44,999 nucleotides of DNA from Oscillospiraceae bacterium (GCA_022800665.1 JAAWQS010000016.1:1-44999), one strand, 5' to 3'; shown: positions 17,405-25,036, numbered from the stretch's first letter. The notes: a model not told the origin generated them from the sequence alone. Numbers and translations are program-made.

Positions 17405-18037
17405 TTACGCGGGCTGCCGCTTAAACAGGACGGGACTCTTCTCCACAGCCTTGCAGACTGCGCCCACCACGATGCAGGAGACGATGGCTTCCGGGATGCC
17501 GGCGGCATAGGCCGTCCCCATCACCAGCGCGCCCACGCCGCTCAAATCGACGCCGTAGAAGGAGGAGATGACCTCTGCGCACAGGCCCCAGAGCATCCCC
17601 AGATAGAAGACCGTGTTCAGGGCGGAACCGACAAAACCGGCGATACCGTAGCCAGCGATACTGCCCCTGCCGTTCAGCACGGGGAGTTTCTTCAAGCCGC
17701 TGGCCAGCAGACCGGTCAATGCGCCCATTGCAATCCGCGCTCCCATACAGACGGTAAGGTAAGCCAGGGGGGAGTGGGTCATGGCAAGGGAGGCAAAGGC
17801 GTCCGCGCCGGGCATGGTCAGCACCTTGACCACGGCGCTCAGGCCGAAGAAAAAGCCCAGAACCGCGCCGCTGGCGGGACCCATCAGGACTGCGCCCACG
17901 ATGACCGGCATCTGGATGGTCGTCGCCGCAATGGGTCCGATCGCCAGATAGCCCAGGGGGGTAAAGGCCAGGAGGAAGATGATTGCCACCAGTATCGCCA
18001 GACGTGTGATCTGGTGGACTTTCGCGCTGTTGTTCAT
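17405..18037 (-). CDS. ECF transporter S component, probably for pantothenate
   Basis: A 210-residue integral membrane protein with about six hydrophobic helices, as in substrate-binding (S) subunits of energy-coupling-factor vitamin importers. The start MNNSAKVHQITRLAILVAI resembles the usual short cytoplasmic lead; AGGAG lies about 9 nt upstream of this ATG. The central GFFFGLSAVVKVLTMPG region is a typical helix 3-4 segment. The substrate is inferred from context: it lies about 100 bp after coaX on the same strand, as PanT-type S components often do next to pantothenate genes. The shared EcfAA'T energising module is not in this window. A different vitamin substrate remains possible. Confidence 0.75.
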   Translation of the reverse strand: MNNSAKVHQITRLAILVAIIFLLAFTPLGYLAIGPIAATTIQMPVIVGAVLMGPASGAVLGFFFGLSAVVKVLTMPGADAFASLAMTHSPLAYLTVCMGARIAMGALTGLLASGLKKLPVLNGRGSIAGYGIAGFVGSALNTVFYLGMLWGLCAEVISSFYGVDLSGVGALVMGTAYAAGIPEAIVSCIVVGAVCKAVEKSPVLFKRQPA

Positions 18038-18141
18038 AACTCTGTTCTCCTTTGGGGATTTTTCACCCCGTGCTGCCGTCTCCGGCGGAGTACGGCGCAC
18101 AAAATAATGTATATAACAACGGCCTGCGCCGTTATTACCTG

Positions 18142-18924
18142 TTACTGATTTCTTGCGCAGCTGCTCTCGTACAGGTACCGCAGTCCTTTTAAGGTGAGGT
18201 CCGGGTCCTGCCGGATGGCGTGGCGGCAGTGGGCCGTGACCAGCTGGGCTGAGCCGCCGGTGGCAATGCATTTCGCTCCCGCCATACCGGGAAGGGCTTG
18301 GTACCGCTCAATAAAGCCGTCCACCATCATGGCGCTGCCCAGCAGCAGGCCGTAGCGCATGGCGTCGGCGCTGTTGCGGCCCAGGCAGGCGTTCTCCTGT
18401 CCGGCCAGGTCAATGGGCGGCAGGAGGGCGGCAGTCTCCTGGAGGAGTCCCGCGCTGCGCCGCAGTCCGGGGAGGATGCAGCCGCCCAGGTAGGTGCGCT
18501 GGCTGTCGATGGCCGCAATGGTGGTGACGGTGCCGGCGTCGATGAGGACGGCGGGGGGGCCGTATTCGGCGAGCACAGCCAGGGTGTCGGCCACCAGGTC
18601 CCCGCCCAGCTGGGAGGGATCGTCAATACGGATACGGAAGCCTGTCCGGATGCCGGGGCCGACCCGCAGAATGGGGACGGCAGCTACCGTCCGGGCCGCT
18701 GTCTCCACCAGGCCCGTGAGGGTGGGGACCACGGAGGAGAGGATACAGGCAGTAATGCTCCGCTGCGCAATCCCGTGGAGGCGGAGGAGGTCATATAGGA
18801 GGGCGGCGTATTCGTCCGCGCTGCGCTCCGTCTGGGCGGAAATTTTGGCCTTGAACGCCAGGGCGTCCTGTTCAAAGACGCCGATGGAGATGTTGGAATT
18901 GCCAATGTCAATTGCCAAGAGCAT
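18142..18924 (-). CDS. coaX: Type III pantothenate kinase
   Basis: 260 residues of the ASKHA fold; it phosphorylates pantothenate in the first committed step of coenzyme A synthesis. The ATP-binding start MLLAIDIGNSNISIGVF, the substrate and dimer region QLGGDLVADTLA, the phosphate loop DAGTVTTI and the GGCILPGLRRSAGLL segment are all present. The ATG at 18924 has AGGAGG 8 nt upstream. It is the first gene of a two-gene unit with the S component downstream. Type III enzymes are not feedback-inhibited by CoA, so control probably lies elsewhere. Confidence 0.95.
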   Translation of the reverse strand: MLLAIDIGNSNISIGVFEQDALAFKAKISAQTERSADEYAALLYDLLRLHGIAQRSITACILSSVVPTLTGLVETAARTVAAVPILRVGPGIRTGFRIRIDDPSQLGGDLVADTLAVLAEYGPPAVLIDAGTVTTIAAIDSQRTYLGGCILPGLRRSAGLLQETAALLPPIDLAGQENACLGRNSADAMRYGLLLGSAMMVDGFIERYQALPGMAGAKCIATGGSAQLVTAHCRHAIRQDPDLTLKGLRYLYESSCARNQ

Positions 18925-18957
18925 GGGAAGACCTCCTGCCTGTTGATACAACAGAGT

Positions 18958-18985
18958 ATTATATCAAATATTTTGCTGAACGCAA
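18958..18985 (-). promoter_or_regulatory. Sigma-A promoter of coaX
   Basis: On the minus strand TTGCGT (18985-18980), 16 bp, TATAAT (18963-18958), about 34 nt before the coaX start. Confidence 0.7.
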
Positions 18986-19028
18986 GCATTATTTTCTGGA
19001 TATACGGGGCCGCGGCTGAAAAACCTGC

Positions 19029-19057
19029 TTGACAAGGAGGAATTCCTATAGTAAGAT
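19029..19057 (+). promoter_or_regulatory. Promoter of iscR
   Basis: TTGACA (19029-19034), 17 bp, TAAGAT (19052-19057). The -10 box lies inside the Rrf2-type palindrome at 19041-19064, so binding there should block RNA polymerase. Confidence 0.8.
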
Positions 19058-19064
19058 AGGAATT
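19041..19064. promoter_or_regulatory. IscR/Rrf2 operator 1 (autoregulatory)
   Basis: AATTCCTAT (19041-19049), 6 nt, ATAGGAATT (19056-19064): a perfect 9-bp inverted repeat overlapping the iscR -10 box. The same TCCTAT-N6-ATAGG core recurs before nifS, so it is probably bound by the Rrf2 protein encoded between the two sites. Confidence 0.78.
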
Positions 19065-19083
19065 AAAGACCGGGGGTGGAAGA

Positions 19084-19542
19084 ATGAAAATCTCAGCAAA
19101 GAGCCGCTACGCCCTGCGCCTGATGCTGGCTCTGGCCCTGGAGGAACCGGGCAGCAATCTGTCCGTGAAGGCTGTGGCGGAGGACCAGGATATCAGCGAG
19201 AAGTATCTGGAGCAGATCATTCCCGTGCTGGTGCGCAGCGGCCTGGTGTGCAGCGTGCGGGGCGCAAAGGGCGGGTACCACCTGACCAGGGACCCGGAGG
19301 ATTACACGGTGGGGCTGATTCTGCGGACTGTAGAGGGCAGTATCGCGCCGGTGTCCTGTCTGGACGACGCGGTGAACCAGTGCGCCCGGTGCAAGGAGTG
19401 CGTGACGCTGAGCCTGTGGGCCCAGGTGGACCAGGCCATCAGCAACGTGGTGGACCACGTGACCCTGGCGGACCTGGTGGATAAACAGCGGCGGATTGAC
19501 GCCCGGCATTCGGAACAGATAAAAAAACGGGGTTCCTGCTGA
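19084..19542 (+). CDS. iscR: Rrf2-family iron-sulfur regulator, IscR-like
   Basis: A 152-residue winged-helix repressor. The N-terminal domain (KISAKSRYALRLMLALALEE... YLEQIIPVLVRSGLV.SVRGAKGGYHL) is the Rrf2 signature. Cysteines 92, 100, 103 and 106 in the C-terminal loop can hold a [2Fe-2S] cluster, although spacing differs slightly from E. coli IscR (Cys92, 98, 104). It is expected to sense Fe-S status and repress the nifS-nifU genes downstream and itself, as two near-identical palindromes at both promoters suggest. The ATG follows GGGGGTGG. Confidence 0.9.
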   Translation: MKISAKSRYALRLMLALALEEPGSNLSVKAVAEDQDISEKYLEQIIPVLVRSGLVCSVRGAKGGYHLTRDPEDYTVGLILRTVEGSIAPVSCLDDAVNQCARCKECVTLSLWAQVDQAISNVVDHVTLADLVDKQRRIDARHSEQIKKRGSC

Positions 19543-19549
19543 AAAACTA

Positions 19550-19578
19550 TTGACATTTTTCTCAGTCTGCCGTATGAT
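19550..19578 (+). promoter_or_regulatory. Promoter of nifS-nifU
   Basis: TTGACA (19550-19555), 17 bp, TATGAT (19573-19578), just after the iscR stop, giving nifS its own start about 80 nt upstream of the ATG. Confidence 0.8.
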
Positions 19579-19592
19579 AACGGCACAACGGT

Positions 19593-19617
19593 AAATCCTA
19601 TTTTACTATAGGGAATT
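19593..19617. promoter_or_regulatory. IscR/Rrf2 operator 2 before nifS
   Basis: The core TCCTAT (19596-19601), 6 nt, ATAGGG (19608-19613) followed by AATT closely matches operator 1. It lies just downstream of the expected nifS transcription start, so a bound repressor would act as a roadblock. Confidence 0.72.
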
Positions 19618-19663
19618 CAGAAAACACCGCCGGGCTATACCCGGCTCAGAAAGAAGGTTTCAA

Positions 19664-20851
19664 ATGTTCGTCTATGCTGACAACGCGGCAACTACCGCTA
19701 TGAGCAAGGCTGCTGCCGGCACCATGCTCCCCGCTATGCAGGAGCTGTACGGCAACCCCAGCAGCCTCCACCAGAAGGGCCGGGAAGCCAATATGGCCCT
19801 CATTGGAGCGCGGGAGACGGTGGCCCGCTGCCTGAACGCCAGTCCAAAGGAAATCTACTTCACCGGCTGCGGCACCGAGGCCGACAACTGGGCAATCCTG
19901 GAGGGCGCCCGCATGGGGGCTGAGGCGGGAAAAAAGCACATCATCTCCGACGCCATTGAGCACCACGCCGTCCTCCATACCCTGGCCAAGCTGGAGAAGC
20001 AGGGGTTCGACGTCACCTATCTGCCGGTTCACGAAAACGGCCTTGTGCGCCTGGAGGAGCTGGCCGCGGCTATCCGTCCGGACACCTGCCTGGTGACGGT
20101 TATGTTCTGCAACAATGAGATCGGCACCCTCCAGCCGGTGCGGGAAATCGGCGCGCTGTGCCGGGAGAAGGGCATTCTGTTCCATACCGACGCGGTGCAG
20201 GCTGTGGGCCACGTGCCGGTGGACGTGGAGGCGGACAACATTGACATGCTGTCCCTCTCCGGCCATAAGTTCCACGCGCCCAAGGGCGTGGGCGCACTGT
20301 ACTGCAAGAAGTCCATCAAGCTGAAAAACTTCATTGAGGGCGGCGCACAGGAGCGGGGCCGCCGGGGCGGTACGGAGGCGATCCCCAGCATTCTGGCCAT
20401 GGCCGCCGCCCTGGAGGAGAGCTGCGCCCATCTCCAGGAGAACATGGAGAAAGTCACCGCCATGCGGGACCGGCTGATTGCGGGTCTGAGCCAGATCCCC
20501 TACTCCCGCTGCAACGGCGACCCGGACCGCAAGGCTCCAGGTATTGTCAGCTTCTGCTTTGAGGGCATCGAGGGGGAGAGCCTGCTGCTGCGGCTGGATT
20601 TGGCGGGCATCTGCGCCAGCTCCGGCAGCGCCTGCACCAGCGGCTCCCTGGACCCCAGCCATGTGCTGCTGGCCCTGGGGATGCCCCACGAGGTGGCCCA
20701 CGGCTCCCTGCGCCTGAGCCTGTGCGAGTATAATACCATGGAGGAGGTGGACTATATCCTGGAGCAGGTCCCGGAAGTGGTCCGCACCCTGCGGCAGATG
20801 AGTCCTGTGTGGATGCATATGCTGGAGCATATGGACGATCCATATCAATAA
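19664..20851 (+). CDS. nifS: Cysteine desulfurase (NifS/IscS)
   Basis: A 395-residue class V aminotransferase-fold enzyme that takes sulfur from L-cysteine for Fe-S cluster assembly. The N-terminus YADNAATTAM, the cofactor lysine Lys202 in SLSGHKFHAPKG, the PLP-stacking His in IEHHAVLH and the catalytic Cys324 in SSGSACTSGSLDPSHVL are visible. The long flexible Cys loop marks a group I (NifS/IscS) enzyme. It is followed 34 bp later by the scaffold gene. IscS versus NifS naming is by family only. Expression is probably controlled by the IscR-like repressor. Confidence 0.95.
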   Translation: MFVYADNAATTAMSKAAAGTMLPAMQELYGNPSSLHQKGREANMALIGARETVARCLNASPKEIYFTGCGTEADNWAILEGARMGAEAGKKHIISDAIEHHAVLHTLAKLEKQGFDVTYLPVHENGLVRLEELAAAIRPDTCLVTVMFCNNEIGTLQPVREIGALCREKGILFHTDAVQAVGHVPVDVEADNIDMLSLSGHKFHAPKGVGALYCKKSIKLKNFIEGGAQERGRRGGTEAIPSILAMAAALEESCAHLQENMEKVTAMRDRLIAGLSQIPYSRCNGDPDRKAPGIVSFCFEGIEGESLLLRLDLAGICASSGSACTSGSLDPSHVLLALGMPHEVAHGSLRLSLCEYNTMEEVDYILEQVPEVVRTLRQMSPVWMHMLEHMDDPYQ

Positions 20852-20885
20852 AAAATAAGATTCTAAGGAAGGAAGTCGTTCAATT

Positions 20886-21329
20886 ATGGCAATGGAATAC
20901 AGCGAAAAAGTGATGGAGCATTTCGCCCATCCCCACAACGTGGGTACCCTTGAGGACGCCGACGGCATCGGCGAGGTGGGCAACGCCAAGTGCGGCGATA
21001 TCATGCGGATGTATCTGAAAATCAGCGAGGACGAGATTATTGAGGACGTCAAGTTCCAGACCTTCGGCTGCGCCTCCGCCATCGCCACCAGCTCTATCGC
21101 TACGGATATGATTAAAGGCAAGCCTGTTGCCGAGGCGTTGACCCTGACCAACAAGGCGGTTGTAGAGGCCCTGGACGGCCTGCCGGCGGTCAAAATCCAC
21201 TGCTCCGTCCTGGCGGAACAGGCTGTGAAGGCTGCGCTGGCGGATTACTACAAGCGCAAGGGCGTACCGTGCGACCAGTGCGAGTCCTGCGGCTGCATCC
21301 ACGAGCATGACCACGGAGAAGAGGAATAA
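20886..21329 (+). CDS. nifU: Iron-sulfur cluster scaffold (NifU N-terminal/IscU)
   Basis: A 147-residue scaffold that receives sulfur from the desulfurase encoded just upstream. The three cluster ligands Cys36 (NAKCGD), Cys62 (FGCASAIATSS) and Cys106 (KIHCSVLAEQA) and the conserved Asp38 are in place. After the normal fold ends (about residue 125) there is an extra tail with CDQCESCGC and a His/Glu-rich end (Cys129, 132, 135, 137 and several His), which looks able to bind metal. Full NifU C-terminal domains are absent, so this is IscU-like in size. Confidence 0.94.
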   Translation: MAMEYSEKVMEHFAHPHNVGTLEDADGIGEVGNAKCGDIMRMYLKISEDEIIEDVKFQTFGCASAIATSSIATDMIKGKPVAEALTLTNKAVVEALDGLPAVKIHCSVLAEQAVKAALADYYKRKGVPCDQCESCGCIHEHDHGEEE

Positions 21330-21352
21330 CCTGGAAATACCGGGGCAACGTT

Positions 21353-21856
21353 ATGAATGCAATTGCAGCTGTCAGCAATTCCTGGGGGATCGGTTATCAA
21401 AATCAACTGCTTTTCCATATTTCGCCTGATTTAGAGCGGTTTCGGACGCTGACTGCCGGCGGCGTCCTGGTTATGGGCCGAAAAACGTTTGCGTCCCTGC
21501 CCGGAGGAAAACCGCTCCCAGGCAGGCGGCATATAGTTCTTTCCCGCAGTCCCGATTTTGTCCGGGAGTGTGTAGAAACGGCTCGTTCCATAGAGGATGC
21601 GTTTGCTTTGACGGCGGATGTGGACACTGAAAATATCTGGATTTGCGGGGGCGGCGAAATTTATGCGGCGTTTCTGCCCTATTGCAGCCGCTGCTATCTT
21701 ACTTTTGTGGATGCGGACCCGCCCTATGACGCCTGTTTTCCACCAATCGCAGGCGATCCGGAGTGGATGGTCGCGGATGCCGGAAAGTTGGAGACAGACG
21801 GCGTGTTCCGCTACCGGTTTGTAAATTACGAAAACAAAAGACCTGTCAATGCTTAA
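21353..21856 (+). CDS. folA: Dihydrofolate reductase
   Basis: A 167-residue enzyme reducing dihydrofolate to tetrahydrofolate with NADPH. Typical motifs are AAVSNSWGIGYQNQLLFHISPDLERFR (the active-site acid is Asp26 or nearby), VMGRKTFASLP (NADPH loop) and WICGGGEIYAAFLP. It starts only 24 bp after nifU on the same strand but converges with the other folate genes. It is the last step of the pathway encoded by folE, folP and folBK on the opposite strand. No own promoter was seen, so it may be read with nifSU. Confidence 0.92.
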   Translation: MNAIAAVSNSWGIGYQNQLLFHISPDLERFRTLTAGGVLVMGRKTFASLPGGKPLPGRRHIVLSRSPDFVRECVETARSIEDAFALTADVDTENIWICGGGEIYAAFLPYCSRCYLTFVDADPPYDACFPPIAGDPEWMVADAGKLETDGVFRYRFVNYENKRPVNA

Positions 21857-21870
21857 ATTCCTATAATATA

Positions 21871-21914
21871 AGGCCCTTTGGACTCTCTGGATTCCAGATT
21901 GTCCAAAGGGCTTT
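21871..21914. terminator. Bidirectional terminator between folA and folBK
   Basis: AGGCCCTTTGGAC (21871-21883) pairs with GTCCAAAGGGCTT (21901-21913) with one G-T pair; flanking A/T stretches on both sides fit termination of both convergent units. Confidence 0.78.
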
Positions 21915-21933
21915 ATCAGTCTGCCGCGCACCT

Positions 21934-22755
21934 TCAGCGCAGCCGTTTCAATTCCTCCAAAAGCTCCAACGCCGTACGGTTCCAAACCGGGTGCCGCACA
22001 TAGGGGGCAATCTGGCACAGCGGTTCCAGCACGAATTCCCGTTTGTACATCTCGATATGGGGGATATGCAGCCGCTCATCATCCAGAATCCAGTCGTCAT
22101 ACAGCAAAATATCCAGATCCAGCGTCCGGGGACCCCAGCGCACGATGCGCTCCCGATTTGCCGTCTGCTCGATTTCATTCAAGCGGTCCAGCAATTCGTG
22201 GGGCGTCAGCAGCGTCCGGATTTTCATTGCGCCATTGAGAAACTTGTCCTGTTCCACCAGACCGTAGGGTTCTGTCACCAGGAAGTCCGAAACTGCTTCT
22301 ACCCGGCACCCTCGCGTATGGCGCAGACCCTCCACGCCCATTTCCAGATACCCTTTTTTGTCCCCCATATTGGACCCCAGCGCAATATAGGCCGTATGCC
22401 ACCCCCGCTCAATCTCCACAGAAACTGCTTCCAGGTGCAGTCCAATGGGCGCCCAGGGCTTTTGCAGCTGCAAACGCACCCGCTCCAGACGCTCTGTCTG
22501 CAACAGCAGCTCTTCTGCCAGACGTTCCGCCGCCGTTTCCAACAGCTGGTAGGTGTGCTCCTCAAGAAACCGTTTGATCCAATGGCTGATTTCTCCATAG
22601 TGGATAGATTTTGTCAAATCATCTGTCTTTCCGGCCTCTCTGGTTGCGGTATACAGCGCGGCTGAGATGACGAATTTCTGTCCCAGTACATTTTCTTCCG
22701 GAAATACGCCGTGTTTTGCAAATACTTCCAGATTTTTAATCTGTATTTGATCCAT
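21934..22755 (-). CDS. folBK: Bifunctional dihydroneopterin aldolase / HPPK (FolB-FolK fusion)
   Basis: 273 residues joining two consecutive steps of folate synthesis. The N-terminal ~117 residues are dihydroneopterin aldolase (IKNLEVFAKHGVFPEENVLGQKF, a catalytic Lys near KPWAPIGLHLE). From about residue 119 (HTAYIALGSNMGDKKGYL) follows 6-hydroxymethyl-7,8-dihydropterin pyrophosphokinase with the hallmark RWGPRTLDLDILLYDD and the IPHIEMYKREFVLEPL segment. The ATG at 22755 is preferred over a TTG at 22764, as AGAGG lies 9 nt before it. It is the last gene of the folE operon, 13 bp after folP. Confidence 0.94.
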   Translation of the reverse strand: MDQIQIKNLEVFAKHGVFPEENVLGQKFVISAALYTATREAGKTDDLTKSIHYGEISHWIKRFLEEHTYQLLETAAERLAEELLLQTERLERVRLQLQKPWAPIGLHLEAVSVEIERGWHTAYIALGSNMGDKKGYLEMGVEGLRHTRGCRVEAVSDFLVTEPYGLVEQDKFLNGAMKIRTLLTPHELLDRLNEIEQTANRERIVRWGPRTLDLDILLYDDWILDDERLHIPHIEMYKREFVLEPLCQIAPYVRHPVWNRTALELLEELKRLR

Positions 22756-22768
22756 AGCGTCCAACCTC

Positions 22769-23590
22769 TTATTTTTTCTCTGTTCCGGCGGACAGAATGG
22801 CCTCTGCCATCTGAATGGCCCGCCGGTTGGCCTTTACGTCGTGAACGCGCACAAACGAGAATCCCTTCATAACCGCCATCACCGTGGTAACAAGCGTCCC
22901 CTCCTCCCGCTGGTCCGCCGGAAGGTCAAGCGCCATGCCAATCACAGATTTCCTGGAGGTACCCAAAAGGAGCGGGTAGTGGAGCTGTTGAAATCTCTCC
23001 ATAAAGCGCATCGTCTCCAGATTCATTTCATACGTTTTTCCAAACCCGATTCCAGGGTCCAGAATAATTTTATCACGTGCAATTCCAGCCGCCTCCGCCA
23101 ATTTCACGCACTCCGCCGTCTCGCGCAGCATATCCTCGTAAAAATTCGTATACTCCGCCTTGGCTTTGTTGTGCATCAGACAGCACGCCGTCTGTGTGCG
23201 GGCAATCAGCCCCGCCATCCCGGCGTCGTACTTCAGGCCCCAGATATCGTTGACCAAATCCGCGCCGGCCTGTATAGCCGCCGCCGCAACGTTTGCCTTG
23301 TATGTATCGACTGAAACAGGCAGTCCGGTCTCCCTTTTTACCAGCTCGATGACCGGCGCAATCCGTTCCATTTCCTCCTGCTCCGAAATCTGCCGGTGGC
23401 CTGGTCTGGTAGACTCTCCGCCGATATCCAGGATGTCCGCCCCATCCTCGGCCATCTCCAGCGCGTGGGACAGCGCGGCGTCCTTTGTGTTCCATCTGCC
23501 GCCGTCTGAAAAAGAATCGGGCGTCACATTCAGGATGCCCATAATATAAGTGTGGCGGGCCGTATCAAATTCCCGGTTCCCAATTTTCAT
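22769..23590 (-). CDS. folP: Dihydropteroate synthase
   Basis: A 273-residue TIM-barrel enzyme that joins p-aminobenzoate to dihydropterin pyrophosphate; it is the target of sulfonamides. Signatures are MGILNVTPDSFSDGG, DILDIGGESTRPG, SVDTYKANVA, VNDIWGLKYD, ILDPGIGFGKT and LLGTSRKSVIG. The C-terminal VRVHDVKANRRAIQMAEAI is complete. It lies between the HD-domain gene and folBK with gaps of 20 and 13 bp, as expected for one operon. Confidence 0.96.
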   Translation of the reverse strand: MKIGNREFDTARHTYIMGILNVTPDSFSDGGRWNTKDAALSHALEMAEDGADILDIGGESTRPGHRQISEQEEMERIAPVIELVKRETGLPVSVDTYKANVAAAAIQAGADLVNDIWGLKYDAGMAGLIARTQTACCLMHNKAKAEYTNFYEDMLRETAECVKLAEAAGIARDKIILDPGIGFGKTYEMNLETMRFMERFQQLHYPLLLGTSRKSVIGMALDLPADQREEGTLVTTVMAVMKGFSFVRVHDVKANRRAIQMAEAILSAGTEKK

Positions 23591-23610
23591 AATATATCCT
23601 TTCCTGTGCC

Positions 23611-24102
23611 TTAACAGGTAATTTCACGGTTTTTCTTTTCTTCCGGCCAATTGCACTCGTCCTGTACCGGACAGGAAAAACAATTTCTGGACAGCTTGTC
23701 CGCCTGGTAAAACAGCGCGGACAGAGTTGTCTTCTCCCCGTCCTCCGGCTTTGTTCGGTGGCCGAGGATCAGCCGCAGTATACTGGAGCGCTCCTGTCCG
23801 TCAAAGCCGCAGTCTCTGAGAATTTCCTCCGCGATGGCCGCGCCCGCCTGTTCGTGGGGGATTTTTTGCCGATATTGCAGGTGGCGGCCAATATCGTGCA
23901 GAAGTCCCGCCGCATAGATTTGCTCCCGGTCCGCCTGCACGCCCTGTTCCAATGCCAGCAGGCAGGTGATTCGCGCCACATCTAAAAAATGCTCCGGCGT
24001 GTGGCGGCAGAACTTCCGCTCCGCCTCCAAGCGGCGGATTTCCGCCAGACAAGCCTGGTAGTCCGGATGCCGCCAGATTCGATTGACCCGCTCCATTCTC
24101 AC
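23611..24102 (-). CDS. HD-domain phosphohydrolase in the folate operon
   Basis: 163 residues with an HD-superfamily metal site: His34/His38 in HTPEHFL, His69-Asp70 in [12 protein letters not shown], His83, His115 and a last Asp135 in QADKLSR. It resembles the YqeK-type HD hydrolases. The C-terminus adds Cys141, Cys144, Cys150 and Cys163, a possible metal or Fe-S site. The GTG start at 24102 overlaps the folE stop (GTGA), with ATG 24096 as an alternative. Its place between folE and folP, and the lack of a Nudix gene for removing pyrophosphate from dihydroneopterin triphosphate, suggest that it may do this step; that function is inferred, not shown. Confidence 0.8.
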   Translation of the reverse strand: MRMERVNRIWRHPDYQACLAEIRRLEAERKFCRHTPEHFLDVARITCLLALEQGVQADREQIYAAGLLHDIGRHLQYRQKIPHEQAGAAIAEEILRDCGFDGQERSSILRLILGHRTKPEDGEKTTLSALFYQADKLSRNCFSCPVQDECNWPEEKKNREITC

Positions 24103-24653
24103 TTTACCATAGCCAGAAAGCGGTCCTGCAGGTCCATCTGCTCCTGAAAGACGCCCAACGCCGTCAGCGTCACGGTTTTGCTCCCCGGCTTTTTGATTCC
24201 CCGCATTGTCATGCAGGTATGCTCCGCCTCCACCATCACAATCACGCCCTTGGGCTTCAAATGTTCCGTCAACGCCTGGGCAATCTGCGCCGTCATGTTC
24301 TCCTGAATCTGCGGCCTTCTGGCAAATACGTCCACCGTTCTGGCAAGCTTGCTCAGGCCCGCCACGCGGCCATCCGGTATATAGCCGATATGCGCTTTCC
24401 CATAAAATGGAAGCAAATGGTGCTCGCAGGTGGAATAGAATGTGATATCCGTCTCAACCACCATGCCGTCATTCGCCGCAGTAAACTGTTTTTGCAAATG
24501 CTTCGCCGGGTCTTCATACAGCCCCCCGTAAATTTCCCCGCACATTCTGGCAATCCGGTCCGGCGTCTCCAGCAGTCCCTCTCTCTTCACATCTTCGCCG
24601 ATGCCCTCCAGGATCAGCCGCACGCCGGCTTTTATCTTGTCGTAGTCCATCAT
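24099..24653 (-). CDS. folE: GTP cyclohydrolase I
   Basis: A 184-residue, zinc-dependent enzyme that forms dihydroneopterin triphosphate from GTP, the first step of folate synthesis. The zinc and active-site residues are in [20 protein letters not shown] (Cys and His) and [17 protein letters not shown] (second Cys). The N-terminus is short, and either of two ATG codons (24653 or 24650) may start; AAGGAG lies about 11 nt before the first. It heads the folE-HD-folP-folBK operon and has a ~225-nt leader with possible riboswitch structure. Confidence 0.95.
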   Translation of the reverse strand: MMDYDKIKAGVRLILEGIGEDVKREGLLETPDRIARMCGEIYGGLYEDPAKHLQKQFTAANDGMVVETDITFYSTCEHHLLPFYGKAHIGYIPDGRVAGLSKLARTVDVFARRPQIQENMTAQIAQALTEHLKPKGVIVMVEAEHTCMTMRGIKKPGSKTVTLTALGVFQEQMDLQDRFLAMVK

Positions 24654-24764
24654 GCTCCAGCAGTCTCCTTTTCCCGTTCATAAAAAATGCACCTCCATAA
24701 TGTGACAGAACATATGACGAAACAGCCCTTCACAATACGAGATGCAATCTTATATTGCTGCAAC

Positions 24765-24848
24765 GGGTGCGGTAATCATATCGTAAGACTGAGCTTTTCG
24801 TTTCGGCAGCAACTCCCCATCTGCCAAACACTTGACGCATGAACACCT
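24765..24848 (-). ncRNA. Possible tetrahydrofolate riboswitch in the folE leader
   Basis: On the minus strand, between the promoter and folE, the RNA contains GCGTCAAGTG (24838-24829) followed at once by a hairpin TTTGGCAG/CTGCCGAA (24828-24802) whose loop has ATGGGGAG, then CGAAACG and later GATTACCGCACCC. From memory this resembles the order in the THF riboswitch (GCGUUAAGUG, a hairpin with loop AUGGGAUG, CGAAG, GCAUCC). GGTG/CACC (24847-24844, 24769-24766) and TCAT/ATGA can form outer pairings. The pairing between loop and 3' segment is only partly restored (GGG/CCC). The class assignment is tentative; a structured regulatory leader is more certain. Confidence 0.45.
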
Positions 24849-24883
24849 ATTTTGCATATTATTCTATTTTAGGAGGCATACGC

Positions 24884-24912
24884 ATTATACCATACCCGCC
24901 GGGAAAGGTCTA
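24884..24912 (-). promoter_or_regulatory. Promoter of the folE operon
   Basis: On the minus strand TAGACC (24912-24907), 17 bp, TATAAT (24889-24884) with an upstream TATGG resembling an extended -10. It implies a 5' leader of about 225 nt. Confidence 0.65.
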
Positions 24913-25036
24913 TAGGTTTATTCAAATATTTGATAACTTTTTCCGTCCCCGCGCTCTGTAATTTCTTTCCCAGGGAATCACATTTTTTCCTCCGCCGACA
25001 TATACTGGAAGGACAAAGCAAAAAGGAGGGTACGGC
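24913..25036. other. Intergenic region before the small-gene cluster
   Basis: AT-rich at the left (TTTGATAACTTTTT), then a CATATACT box at about 25000 preceding the AAAAGGAGGG Shine-Dalgarno site. The box vaguely resembles a sporulation sigma-factor -10 element, but I cannot assign a promoter class. Confidence 0.3.

Noticed and set aside
19646-21193. Minus-strand 515-codon frame opposite nifS and nifU
   Set aside because: Low-complexity composition and complete overlap with strongly conserved nifS/nifU coding.
24828-24860. Plus-strand promoter TTGACG-17-CATATT before the small-gene cluster
   Set aside because: It lies within the conserved-looking folE leader elements on the other strand and about 170 bp from the first gene; support is too thin.
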